A stretch of DNA of 64,000 nucleotides from Allodiplogaster sudhausi. Taxonomy: Eukaryota > Nematoda > Chromadorea > Rhabditida > Diplogasteridae. Under the pieces are notes generated by a model. That model saw only the letters and a list, made by a program, of their open reading frames with translations, was not told the DNA's origin and ran no database searches. Position numbers and translations under genes: made by a program. The DNA is taken from positions 2,794,501 through 2,858,500 of the forward strand of contig CALZFC010000252.1 in the NCBI GenBank assembly GCA_945643635.1. The letters are read 5' to 3'. Each line of letters opens with the position of its first letter. The stretch's first letter is position 1. Below, piece by piece: positions 54,588 through 64,000 of the stretch.

Positions 54588-57500
54588 ATGTCTGCCTGGA
54601 CGGAGTCGGGAGAGGAGGAGACCCCACCCTCGTCGTCCCTTTCGGGAGGCGCTTCAGCCTCAGCCGCCCTCCCTCCGCCACCTGCTCCCCCCACCGCCTA
54701 TGGTGGCGCAGCGTTAGTTCCCTTTGTTCTTTAAACCAGTTCTCTTTCATCTATTTTCTGCTTGTTCTCTTGTCTCCATTGTATCGAACTATCCTGCAGA
54801 AAGGCAACATTTGCAACTGCAATTGAGAGGGCAGTCGATTCTTGCCAGAGAGGCAGTGAAGAAGCTCTCGAAGAGGCCTTCCTAGAAGGCGTAAAGGTAG
54901 CCGAGATTATCTTCTCTTTACCATCTTCTTGAGTTATGTCGCAATTTGACTTTTTTTTCGGAATAGAAAGAGTTGTTCTGTTAATTCTTTTCCATACCAA
55001 TTTCGTTTGTTTTTCAGGCAACGGATGTGGACGGCGATGGCTGTTCTCTCTTACACTGGGCTGCTATCAACAATCACGGACCGATTATCGATCGGTGAGT
55101 TGCCTCTTCCGCGGTGGTGAAAGAAGTGGAGTAGTTGAATAGACTGATCTGCCTGGGTGCTGATGTCAACTACCTGGGAGGCATTCTTCACTCTTCTCCC
55201 CTCCACTGGGCTGCCCGAGTTGGGCATCTCTATGCTTGTGCGAAGCTCGTCAAGGCGGGTGCTCTCATCGACATCAGGTTACAACAGTATTTTATTATTC
55301 AGGCGCGTATTCGAGTGCAGACATTTTTTTGACTGCTTGTATTGTGGAATTTTGGTAGTAATGGATTGTTTCGAGGGACACGCAGGGGCTGACTCCGATG
55401 CATTTGGCAGTGCAGAGTTGTTACATTCCAATCGTTCTCTACTTCATTGACCACTACGAAATATCTGTGGATCTGACTGACAACTCTGGTTAGTTGCTCT
55501 GGGATCGTGTGATTTCAGTGGGAAGTGCAGCAATCGAGTTTTCCTCTTTTTCAATTATTGCGAGTTTCTGGTGACCCATGAAGAGGGATGAATGAGGTGG
55601 TTGAATTGCAGGGATGACTCCCGTGATGTGGTGTGCTTTTCGTTCCTTCGAGATGTTCCCTCTTCGTCTTCTCGTCCGAGCTGGAGCTGATCTGGCTAAG
55701 AAGGAGAGTCTCCAGGGCTTCTCCGCCCTCCACTTTGCAGCCCAAGAAAGGAATCTTGTCGCCGTCAAGTGAGCTTCCTTTTCATCTTTATTATCTTCTA
55801 CGATCTTTCCTTTTTCATCTCAGGGAATTGCTGGCTGGCGGAGCAGATATTCTGGCGAAGAATAATCAGCAGGAGACAGCTCTCGACATTGCGCGGAATG
55901 CAAGAAATGCCAAGATGATCCAGTGAGTCTTTTCGTCCAAGTATGTCAAGAATATCTGAATGTAGCAAAGTTGTGCATGGCAGGATGATGGAGAAAGAAG
56001 GCCGGCGAACTGGCCAACTTCCATCCAGCATTTGTGTTCGCCTAGCGGATTCTCAAACCCTTCGGCGATATCTTGAAGTTCTCGGACCAGGTTCAAGAGT
56101 TGTAGTTTCATCTTTTCCTTTTTTATGTTCACAAGAGAGGATAAACATTAAGCGTATGTTATGTTAAGCGTGTGCCCTGGGAAGTGCGGCAGTGCTCTTC
56201 CACACTGTGCACCCTCTCATTGCCTTGGCTGCTTTGCTTCTCTTTCTGCTCGTCTGCCGTCTCTCTCTCGACTTCCACTCTATCACCCACTCTCTCCTCC
56301 CAGTCGGCATCACTGTTGCCGAGGGCTCTGCTGTCCTTATCACATGGTTAGTTCAGTAATTATTTCCTTTAAATTTGATTCTATGAGTGATAATTGAAAA
56401 GTAATGTTAGATTGGAGAGAGTATTTCATGTCGACTAGGTCGCTGTCGATGCATTGGTGGGTGCCGTGGTGGGCTCAGCTGGTATTCGTCTTCTTCTCTG
56501 CCACTCTCATCTTCTCCTTCGTTCGGTACGCTTTCTCCCTCTAACTCTCTCTCTCTCTCTTTCTCTTTCTCTCTCCTCTCTCCCATTACGTCCCAACTGT
56601 TTGAGATGCGTTCTTTGTGATGCTGGCACGATTCCGCCTTCAACTCGTCCCTACGCTGACTTTGTTCAGATTGTAGATGAGAAGAGGTACTCATGCATTT
56701 ATTTTTTCCATTTCATGCTCGTAATTCTGCTGAAAATGACTTAATTCTACTGAAAATTTGTCATTAATTTAACTTGAGATTTCACTAGTTCTGGCTCGTA
56801 TTTAATTCTGCAGAAAATGACTAATAAATTTGACTTGAGACTTCACTACTTCTGCTACAGCTGCTTTGTGAATCGTCCCACCGGGAGCAAGCACTGTTCC
56901 ATGTGTGATCGGTTGGCTGCTCTCTATATTCTTCCTTTCGAGTTCCAACCTTGCAAGTCTTCTCTCTTGAGATGCGTACGTGACTTTGACCACCACTGCC
57001 CGTGGCTTAATGCGTGCATAACCCGTAAGAACCAACGCGAGTTCCTTCTCTTCGTCCTCTCTGTCGACGTTCTCTCCATTCTTCTCGTTGCTTCCACCAT
57101 CGCCTTCTTTGTCTTTGAGCTTCGCGAGATGACTTTTGGTTGGCAATTCATTTGCACAATAACTAATAAATGGATCAGTGCGCTCTGGATTCACTGTGAA
57201 CTATTGAATGAAAGTGACTCGGGGAGTGAGAGGGTGATCTTTTCAGTTAACTTCGCTCTGGAATTCCCTTGGCCGATCTTCGCTGCGGCCCTCGCTTCCA
57301 TTCACGTGATTCTCATGACTTCTCTCTTCTGTGTCCAAGTTGTTCAGGTTTGGCTTTTATCATCTCTTGAATCACATTCTCACTATTCTCTATTAAACTG
57401 CGGCGCTTGTTTCCACAAGCTACTGCAATGTGCCATTGAATATGTTGTGATGCCCAGATTGCGAATGGAGTGACGACCAACCAGAGACTGAAGCAGCGTT

Positions 57501-57646
57501 CGATGCACCGCCACCACGGCAACTCGAGTGGCCCCCGAACCGAGGGAGAAGCCGAAGCGGGTGGCCTTCCTCACTCCGCCACTCAAGAGGATAGTCGCTG
57601 TCTCTTCTCTCTCAGGAATCTCCTCAACTTCTGCGCTGGCAACTAA
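54588..57646 (+). CDS. ZDHHC17: Ankyrin-repeat palmitoyltransferase, ZDHHC17/13 (HIP14) type
   Basis: These enzymes S-acylate proteins at Golgi and vesicle membranes, recruiting substrates with their ankyrin repeats. Fifteen exons join in phase from ATG 54588 to TAA 57644-57646, about 587 residues. Ankyrin repeats run through exons 3-7 (SLLHWAAINNHGPIID, SPLHWAARVGHLYACAKLV, LTPMHLAVQSCY, GFSALHFAAQERNLVAVKEL and ETALDIARNARNAKMIQ). Hydrophobic helices follow at 56169-56525. The Cys-rich catalytic ring then reads CFVNRPTGSKHCSMCDRCV and DFDHHCPWLNACI, with an intact DHHC, and a last TM pair precedes TTNQRLKQR, like the family's TTxE motif region. Three introns end in GAG: before 55376, 56606 and 56972. 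The choice between ZDHHC17 and ZDHHC13 is not made; the intact DHHC favours ZDHHC17. Confidence 0.93.
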
Positions 57647-58221
57647 ACGGGCTTTCCTTTCCAAGTCTCTCTAATCTCACTCTTTGCCATTGTCATCTTT
57701 CCTCTATTCTCTCTCATATGCATCTCATATCCTTTGCTCAGACTATTTTCTTTTTACAATACTAATTTTGCTTATTTGGTCGAGAACATGAATAAGCTTT
57801 ATTAGAAGAGTGGAATGAGGAAGAAGATGATTCTCTCCGAGTGTTGTGAATCTGAACAATGTGATTCTGCTTGCTGTTAGGCAATACGGTTACTTTCTTT
57901 CTGTGGCACACCCAAACAACTTCTCTTTCTTCCTGCTTCCTTTCGTTTCATTAATTCCTTGTGTTCCCATAACTTCTCCTCCACAGGCGCTAGTCATTCA
58001 TACCTCAGCTTTCCTTCTTTTGTAAACACGATTTGCTTAACGCGTTTTATTCCAATTATGGCGCACATCTTAAGATTGCATAATCTCTGTTCACACAGTG
58101 AGGATAAATGCTTGAATGAATTGCTCTCATTTTTCCCAGATAAGGTTAGAGAATGATCCATTCAAGGCGTACTGGTTACGGTTTCAACCATGGTGTGGAT
58201 TACGGTACGGATTCATAGAAG
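57647..58221. other. Intergenic region ZDHHC17 to RPAP2
   Basis: No exon-like sequence. It contains the ZDHHC17 3' flank. A near-perfect short imperfect repeat of GGTTACGGTT/GGATTACGGTACGG occurs at 58170-58212, just before the RPAP2 start. Confidence 0.5.
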
Positions 58222-61200
58222 ATGAACGAGAAGCAACTGGAAATGATGGCAGCTGCCGAAGAGGAAATGCGTAAGGAGGAGGCAGTTAGAGCTGCGAAAG
58301 AAGCAGCGGAGAGGGAGAAGAGGTCAGGGTTTGTCTGCTGATTACTTTTGAAAGAGGGAGGGAGGTGTATTTCTACTCATGGATTGTTTGCTTTGTAGAT
58401 ATCGTAAGATGGTCTTCGAGGCAATCGTAACTCTCACCGACACTGTGGAAGAGGAAAAGCTTCGCGAGCAGGTTTGAAACGCGGGAGATTGAAGAGAATG
58501 GTCCTCCTTGATTCCAGTTGCCGGTCTTGGATGTGAACTCGTGGAGGGAAGTGGCGGAGGAGAGATTCCTCGCTCGTCTTTGCGCCTTCCCCTCCTGCGA
58601 CAACCCGCCCCGACAGACTAATCCATCCCAAGCCAAGTACAGCATTGACCGCGCTCTCAACAAGCTACTGTCAATGTGCTTTTTGTATTCTTAATTTTTC
58701 AAGAATATTTCTTGTTCGCTCACCCGCTCCTCTCTCTTAATTCAATATCTCATTTCTTTACTGTTTCATGGATGTCGTTTTGCAGATCTTCGAGAATGTC
58801 TCGGATCGGCTCAAGTTCTGCCAGATTGGCTGCTTTAACCGCTTCAACCACATCGAGAAGCAGCTGGCTGAGCAGCCGCTTTGGTTGACGGGGCGCATTC
58901 TCGGTTGGTGTGCTCTCCAAGTTCATTTCTTTCTTTCTCTATTCAGTGTAAAAAGTGTTTCTCGTCCAGATAAAGCCACCTTTACCCTGGATTTGGACTT
59001 TTCAACCGCTAATTCGTCAAAGTCTCCATCACATGATGTTGGTTGTATTCACACCTTGATGTTTCCTTAACTTCTGAGTGTTCAGGGTTCGATAGAAATA
59101 GTGCGAAATCGTCAAATAATCCCTAAGCTGAACGATCTCTTCATTGCCGAGAGAGCCGCGTCCAGTGAAGAAGAGGACGAGAATCACAAAGAATCGGACG
59201 ACGAGGGAAGACCAGTCCTCCCTGGAGATGACGAGGTTCCCTTTCGAATTGTGGAAGTTGTTTCATTTCACTTCACTTCTTCTCAGGATAAAATGTTCCT
59301 GTCATCACTGAAGAGAGGTTGGCGTGGTCCGTCCTGCTCCGGGGCCTTTGCAGCACCGAAGAAAGACTCCAAAATGGACACTTCCAAGCCCGGTATATTT
59401 CATTTTTTTCTTTCTAATTGTATTTATTCGTATATCAAATAATTGTGTGATTATTTGTTGTTTTCTCTCATCTCTCTTTTTTTGCTTGTCGAGTAAAGAC
59501 TTACTTTGACAGGGAGCAGTCAAACTGAGTCAGACGATGAGAAGCTCGCTCGCCTTCGTGAAAGACTGCGGAAGAAAGGAGCCGAGATGGGGAGGAGGGT
59601 TCAGCTAACTCCCGCGAAAGCACTCACTTCTATAGAGAGGATGCAGCAGGAGATGGAAGAGAAGAAGGACAAAGAAAAGAGGGCAAAGGAGAAACTCACG
59701 GAGGAATGCGAGGACGATGTCTGTTCACTTTTGAAACATTGAGGCTATTGGGACATGTAAAAGATTTGTACGAACGCATTCCTGCAAGCTCACTTTAGGT
59801 TATTGGCATTGATGAACACGCTGCAATAAGGGAGAGCGTTCTCTTCACTTGGGCTTTCGAGACCGCTGCATTATTGTTCAGGTTACTTCTCTAACATTTG
59901 CAAAACGCTCTCAGGCAAATGCCTCATAGTCTACACTGAAGACGCTTCGGACTCGTCATCTAAATTCCTCTTCACTGAGCGGATTCGAAACCATGACATA
60001 CAGGGCATGAATCATCGAATGGTACCAATAGGCCACCGTGTAGTCTGAGCTGTAGACCTAGATTCCTGTTGCAACTAAACTCCAACAAGAAAAGAAATCT
60101 GTGTGATAAGTGTACTTTTCCCTTCTCCAGTGGTTGGATCTGTGCCGCGACAGCGGGAGTGCTGAGAGTCGGAGGACAGAGGCTAATATCTGAGACAGAC
60201 CGATTGTTTGCTCGATTCTATGCGGGAGATCAAGCTGAGCAATTGTAGCAGGTCTGTACTCTCTCCCTTTGATCTATGAAAAGAGGAAATGATGTCCGAA
60301 GTGGGCGAATGTATATATTATAACAAATTAGGAAGACGTCGACTTGCCTTTGGTGGATTCTCTTCACGTCCGAAAGAGAAGAGTCGAGATTATGCTCTCA
60401 TCCATCAAAGCATGGTTGGGTTACAGCCATTCTTTTTCTCTTTCAAGGGCCTTTTCTCAACTCACTTCATCATTCTTGGTTGCCCTAAGGGAGAATTCCG
60501 GAGCATTCTACTCCTACTTATCACCACTTTCTGTCTGTCTGTCTCTCTCTCTCTCTTTCTCTCTCTCTCTCGCTCTCTCCCTCATTCTCTCCCTCATCCT
60601 CTTCAGCTGGCTCTCCCTTGAGTCTAATCTGAATGTGCGTTCTTCCCGGTTGAAAGACGTCATCCAGATCATTTGTTCGATGTCTCTGGAGTCTCACTCG
60701 GTGACTGACTGGAGCAAGCAAGAGACAAGGGTCATTGTTCTCGGCATCTGGAAACTGTCAGTTCCTATTTTACATCTCCATCCTCTCTCTCTCTCTCTCT
60801 CTCTATGACATACAGGGCATGAATCATCGAATGGTACCAATAGGCTACCGTGTAGTCTGAGCTGTAGACCTAGATTCCTGTTGCAACTAAACTCCAAAAC
60901 AAGAAAATAAATCTGTGTGATAAGTGTACTTTTCCCTTCTCCAGTGGTTGGATCTGTGCCGCGACAGCGGGAGTGCTGAGAGTCGGAGGACAGAGGCTAA
61001 TATCTGAGACAGACCGATTGTTTGCTCGATTCTATGCGGGAGATCAAACTGAGCAATTGTAGCAGGTCTGTACTCTCTCCCTTTGATCTATGAAAAGAGG
61101 AAATGATGTCCGAAGTGGGCGAGTGTATATATTATAACAAATCAGGAAGACGTCGACTTGCCTTTGGTGGATTCTCTTCACGTCCGAAAGAGAAGAGTCG

Positions 61201-61343
61201 AGATTATGCTCTCATCCATCAAAGCATGGTTGGGTTACAGCCATTCTTTTTCTCTTTCAAGGGCCTATTCTCAACTCACTTCATCATTCTTGGTTGCCCT
61301 AAGGGAGAATTCCGGAGCATTCTACTCCTACTTATCACCACTT

Positions 61344-61377
<34 letters not shown>

Positions 61378-61584
61378 GCTCTCTCCCTCATTCTCTCCCT
61401 CATCCTCTTCAGCTGGCTCTCCCTTGAGTCTAATCTGAATGTGCGTTCTTCCCGGTTGAAAGACGTCATCCAGATCATTTGTTCGATGTCTCTGGAGTCT
61501 CACTCGGTGACTGGCTGGAGCAAGCAAGAGATAAGGGCCATTGTTCTCGGCATCTGGAAACTGTCAGTTCCTATTTTACATCTC

Positions 61585-61631
<47 letters not shown>

Positions 61632-62337
61632 CTTCTCATTGCTTTTTCCTGAACTCATGCTGTTTCAATGCCTCACTCCTTCACTGCCTTCAATGATAAC
61701 TTCTGTTCGTTTCTTCCAGAGTCTGCATGCTAAGTGATGAATTAGCTGACGACTTTTTCCCGAGTGGAGCTTTTTCCTCAGAGGTTCACTTCTCTTTATA
61801 TATGTATATAAGATTTGCTTAGATTTAACGAAGCCAATAGTTCCTTATCTTGTTGTGCACTTCTGTAACCTCGCCCCCTCTCCCTTCCACCCACTTTCTT
61901 TTTTTCCATTGTGCTCGTAGCTCGCCCTCAACTTATCAACGTCTCTCCCCCCTATGTCAAATGTCGAGAGAAACCTGAGCCTCTGTTGAGTGGGATCTGA
62001 CTTTCTGGTTCTTCTCGCTCGTTTACTTTCTTTTACCACTGCGTGGTCATTTCAGCCCACTTATTGCCTATTTTAGCTCCTGTTTTACGTCCAAAAGGAG
62101 CCCCCATAACTGCGTCATCAATTTGATCTTATGATTGAGAGCCGAAAAAGAAGGGGAAAATTCTGCGCATTCGTTAAAGGAGTACGCGGTTGGCAGAAGA
62201 TTGAAATAAAAGCTGGAGCATTTCCTCAGGTACGCAGTCTGTTGGAGTTGTGGCAACTTGAGGACCCTTCCTTTCTCCGCCTCATCGATCACATTCACTC
62301 TCATCTCCAACGATATGCCCTGACAGGGGGCGATTAA
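58222..62337 (+). CDS. RPAP2: RPAP2 (RTR1-type Pol II CTD phosphatase / Pol II import factor)
   Basis: RPAP2 binds RNA polymerase II, acts on CTD Ser5 phosphate and helps Pol II assembly and import. Exons 58222-58322, 58399-58471, 58518-58664, 58786-58903, 58970-59037, 59086-59235, 59287-59392, 59513-59718 and 59799-59881 encode a charged N-terminal helix, then the RTR1 zinc finger: RFLARLCAFPSC followed by LKFCQIGCFNRF, a C-x4-C / C-x3-C pair as in human. An acidic linker and ESVLFTWAFETAALLF follow. C-terminal exons occur twice through a tandem duplication (60131-60756 and 60945-61568), each with WICAATAGVLRVGGQRLISE, LPLVDSLHVRKRRVEIML and RSSRLKDVIQII. Final exons are 61720-61783 and 62230-62337 (TAA). 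The join after 58664 does not work with a GT or GC donor, so a base may be wrong or the splice site unusual. Confidence 0.82.
59993..60804 (+). repeat. Tandem duplication, copy A (812 bp) of RPAP2 C-terminal exons
   Basis: The copy starts ATGACATACAGGGCATG and ends in a CT microsatellite that abuts copy B. It contains three RPAP2 exon regions (about 60131-60233, 60333-60416 and 60607-60756). Copies A and B differ at only about ten single bases plus CT-length and a small indel, by eye roughly 98% identity including introns. Confidence 0.93.
60805..61617 (+). repeat. Tandem duplication, copy B of RPAP2 C-terminal exons
   Basis: The copy begins at ATGACATACAGG directly after the CT run of copy A. 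The right limit falls in a longer CT run, after which sequence is unique. The junction therefore lies in a microsatellite. Near the end of its first exon, copy B has CAAACTGAG where copy A has CAAGCTGAG (60231-60239). Confidence 0.93.
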
Positions 62338-62363
62338 TGAAGGATGAGATCTCTCTCTGCCTT

Positions 62364-62403
<40 letters not shown>

Positions 62404-63355
62404 TTCGCTCTCTCGCTCTCTAACTGTGTTTTAAACATCGCTATCTAATGTTTTGCATCTGATTAAAAAGATTATTTCTCATTGTCGAGAAGATCTGCAA
62501 AAACGAAATTCGCCCCAAAATGAGAGTCCAAGAGAATGGGTGAACATTCTCGACATATTCAATTGCCATTTCCCGTTAATTGTGTGGGGTTGAGTGGCCA
62601 CTAGATGAGTGGATGGAGAGGTCGCTGAAATAGAACCAATGGAGAGGTGCACTCAGCAAGTACTCCAGTATTCCTTGTTGAATATTCAGTTTCTTCGCTT
62701 CAACTTATGGCTGGAATAAAATTGACGCGAAAGGGCAGAGTTGGCTGCACCGAATAAAATTCCTGGTAATCGTAATGCTTATTTTGATATGTCAACGAGG
62801 GCCCTACTAGACTTCGAAAGTGATGAAGTGGGATAACTTCCCATCCTGGATGGGCCATCCATCATGTCATGCAGGATTCTTTCATCCTTCAGGCTCACTC
62901 ATTTGCTTCTTCTCCCTCTATCATCTTCCCATCCAGTATCTAAATACTCAAAGCATTCCTCTTGTTCCATAAACTCTCCAAAAGTCCTTTTCCATGGTTC
63001 CATTATCGTCTTCCACAATCCTCCTTCACACCTTCCACTTTCCCACTCTGTTTACATCAAAAGTCGAATGAAACTCGAGCTAGAGTTGGCTGGGCCGAGT
63101 CTGACTGGAGACTGGCAGATCTCTCTCTCTTCCCTCTCCCTTCTGGGTGGTCAACATTTTACTTCTCCTGACGCCATCGTCTGCTTCAGTCATTTCATTC
63201 CATAACAACTGGGAATCCACCGTCTACGCTTGACCCAATCGCCGATTCTGACGATGTTGTCAAGTGAATGATGGACGTTCATGTGCAGTAGTATGACCGC
63301 GAGAGAGTATCAGAGAGAGAGAAAGGGATGAGAACGAGAGGGTGTAGAACAGTGG

Positions 63356-63396
<41 letters not shown>

Positions 63397-64000
63397 AAAA
63401 AAAGGAGTGGGGAAAAGATAAGGACTTCGTGCATTAAAAAAAAGTTCTATGCAGGTGTGCATACAGCGGTTTGGTGCTCAGCACTGGGTCTGCCTTTGGC
63501 GTCTGCGTCTCTTCGCTTCTGCTCTCACTCTGTCTCTCTCTTATTCCGTGATCATCGGCAACTTGTCAAAATTGCAACATGCCAACATCAAACGATGACA
63601 TTTCTCGTTCCCCTCCCCCCTCCATTCAGATCACTCCAACCACCTGCGGAAAGATTATCTGAATTTCGCTGGAGTCCTCTGGAAAGTGTGCAGCCGCTTC
63701 TGTAGCAAAAGTTGATTTTTATAAGTTCTATTTGTCTATGAAAAAAGGTTATACCGAAGTCCTTGGATTTCTTTGTGTGCCTACGAATGAAATGTCTTGT
63801 AGATAAAGTAAATGATTTATAGTCACCCAGTTTTGTGACTGCTTAACTGTCCGAGTAATGTGCATATTTAACATTCTCTACTAACTATCTACATGCATAT
63901 TTATGTACATATCCCTCTTGATTTCATCCCTGCTTCTGATTATTCTTTCGTAGTTGCAGATTTTTAATTATTAAAAATAAAGCATGACGTTGAACATAAA
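62338..64000. other. Region 3' of RPAP2, no gene recognised
   Basis: It contains CT and GA runs (62368-62420 and 63360-63393) and two moderately long frames near 62864-63205 and 63328-63705 without family resemblance. TTCTATGCAG at 63446-63455 followed by an open frame could mark an exon of a gene continuing to the right, but I cannot support it. Confidence 0.45.

Noticed and set aside
55943..56167. Alternative frame with a GAG acceptor for ZDHHC17 exon 8
   Set aside because: A frame reading KAGELANFHPAF looked attractive but failed phase matching with the next transmembrane exon. The ordinary CAG acceptor at 55984 gives consistent phases.
60289..60621. MMSEVGECIYYNK frame, present in both duplicate copies
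   Set aside because: It spans the RPAP2 exon in another frame plus intron and CT repeat. The frame LPLVDSLHVRKRRVEI matches the RPAP2 C-terminus better.

Overview
The window is nuclear DNA of a multicellular animal. Its protein-coding genes are interrupted by many short introns, often 47-60 nt and sometimes a few hundred. The best guess is a nematode. The degenerin/ENaC channel has the cysteine-rich ectodomain typical of nematode degenerins, dihydropyrimidine dehydrogenase carries a C-terminal tail like the one I recall for the nematode enzyme, there is a small secreted single-Ig protein of nematode type, and several start codons sit directly behind a 3' splice-site-like sequence, as expected with spliced-leader trans-splicing. 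The lineage call is inference; no rRNA or mitochondrial marker is present.

Layout, left to right: the 3' part of NKAP (+, to 1889); a long coiled-coil protein with a C-terminal GRIP-like domain (+, 2981-12236), whose intron holds a 222-bp hAT-like MITE; cohesin subunit STAG/SCC3 (-, 13000-18228); DDX39B/UAP56 (+, 18566-20824), divergent from STAG; a TMEM268-like membrane protein (+, 21292-22796); OGG1 DNA glycosylase (+, 23468-26298), with an intronless PSTK gene lying inside its first intron on the same strand; a small secreted Ig-like protein (+, 27535-28721); DPYD (+, about 30149-35881); the 3' exons of an unrecognised single-pass membrane protein (+, 38253-39740); a DEG/ENaC channel (-, 40141-47036); SDHA (+, 50951-54020); a ZDHHC17/13-type ankyrin palmitoyltransferase (+, 54588-57646); and RPAP2 (+, 58222-62337), whose C-terminal exons are tandemly duplicated. 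Nearly all are housekeeping genes (splicing and mRNA export, cohesin, DNA repair, TCA cycle, pyrimidine catabolism, Pol II assembly). They are unrelated in pathway and do not form an operon-like set.

Exon boundaries for STAG, DDX39B, TMEM268, OGG1, DPYD, SDHA and ZDHHC17 were joined by hand with every reading phase matching. This exposed the two most unusual properties of the window: repeated use of GC-AG introns, and repeated use of 3' splice sites ending in GAG. Introns and intergenic spaces are also unusually rich in (CT)n/(GA)n microsatellites. The other standout is the nested PSTK gene, only 45 nt downstream of the OGG1 exon 1 donor. Boundaries may be off by a base or two, and the exon maps of the coiled-coil gene, the middle of the DEG/ENaC gene and the RPAP2 C-terminus are incomplete.
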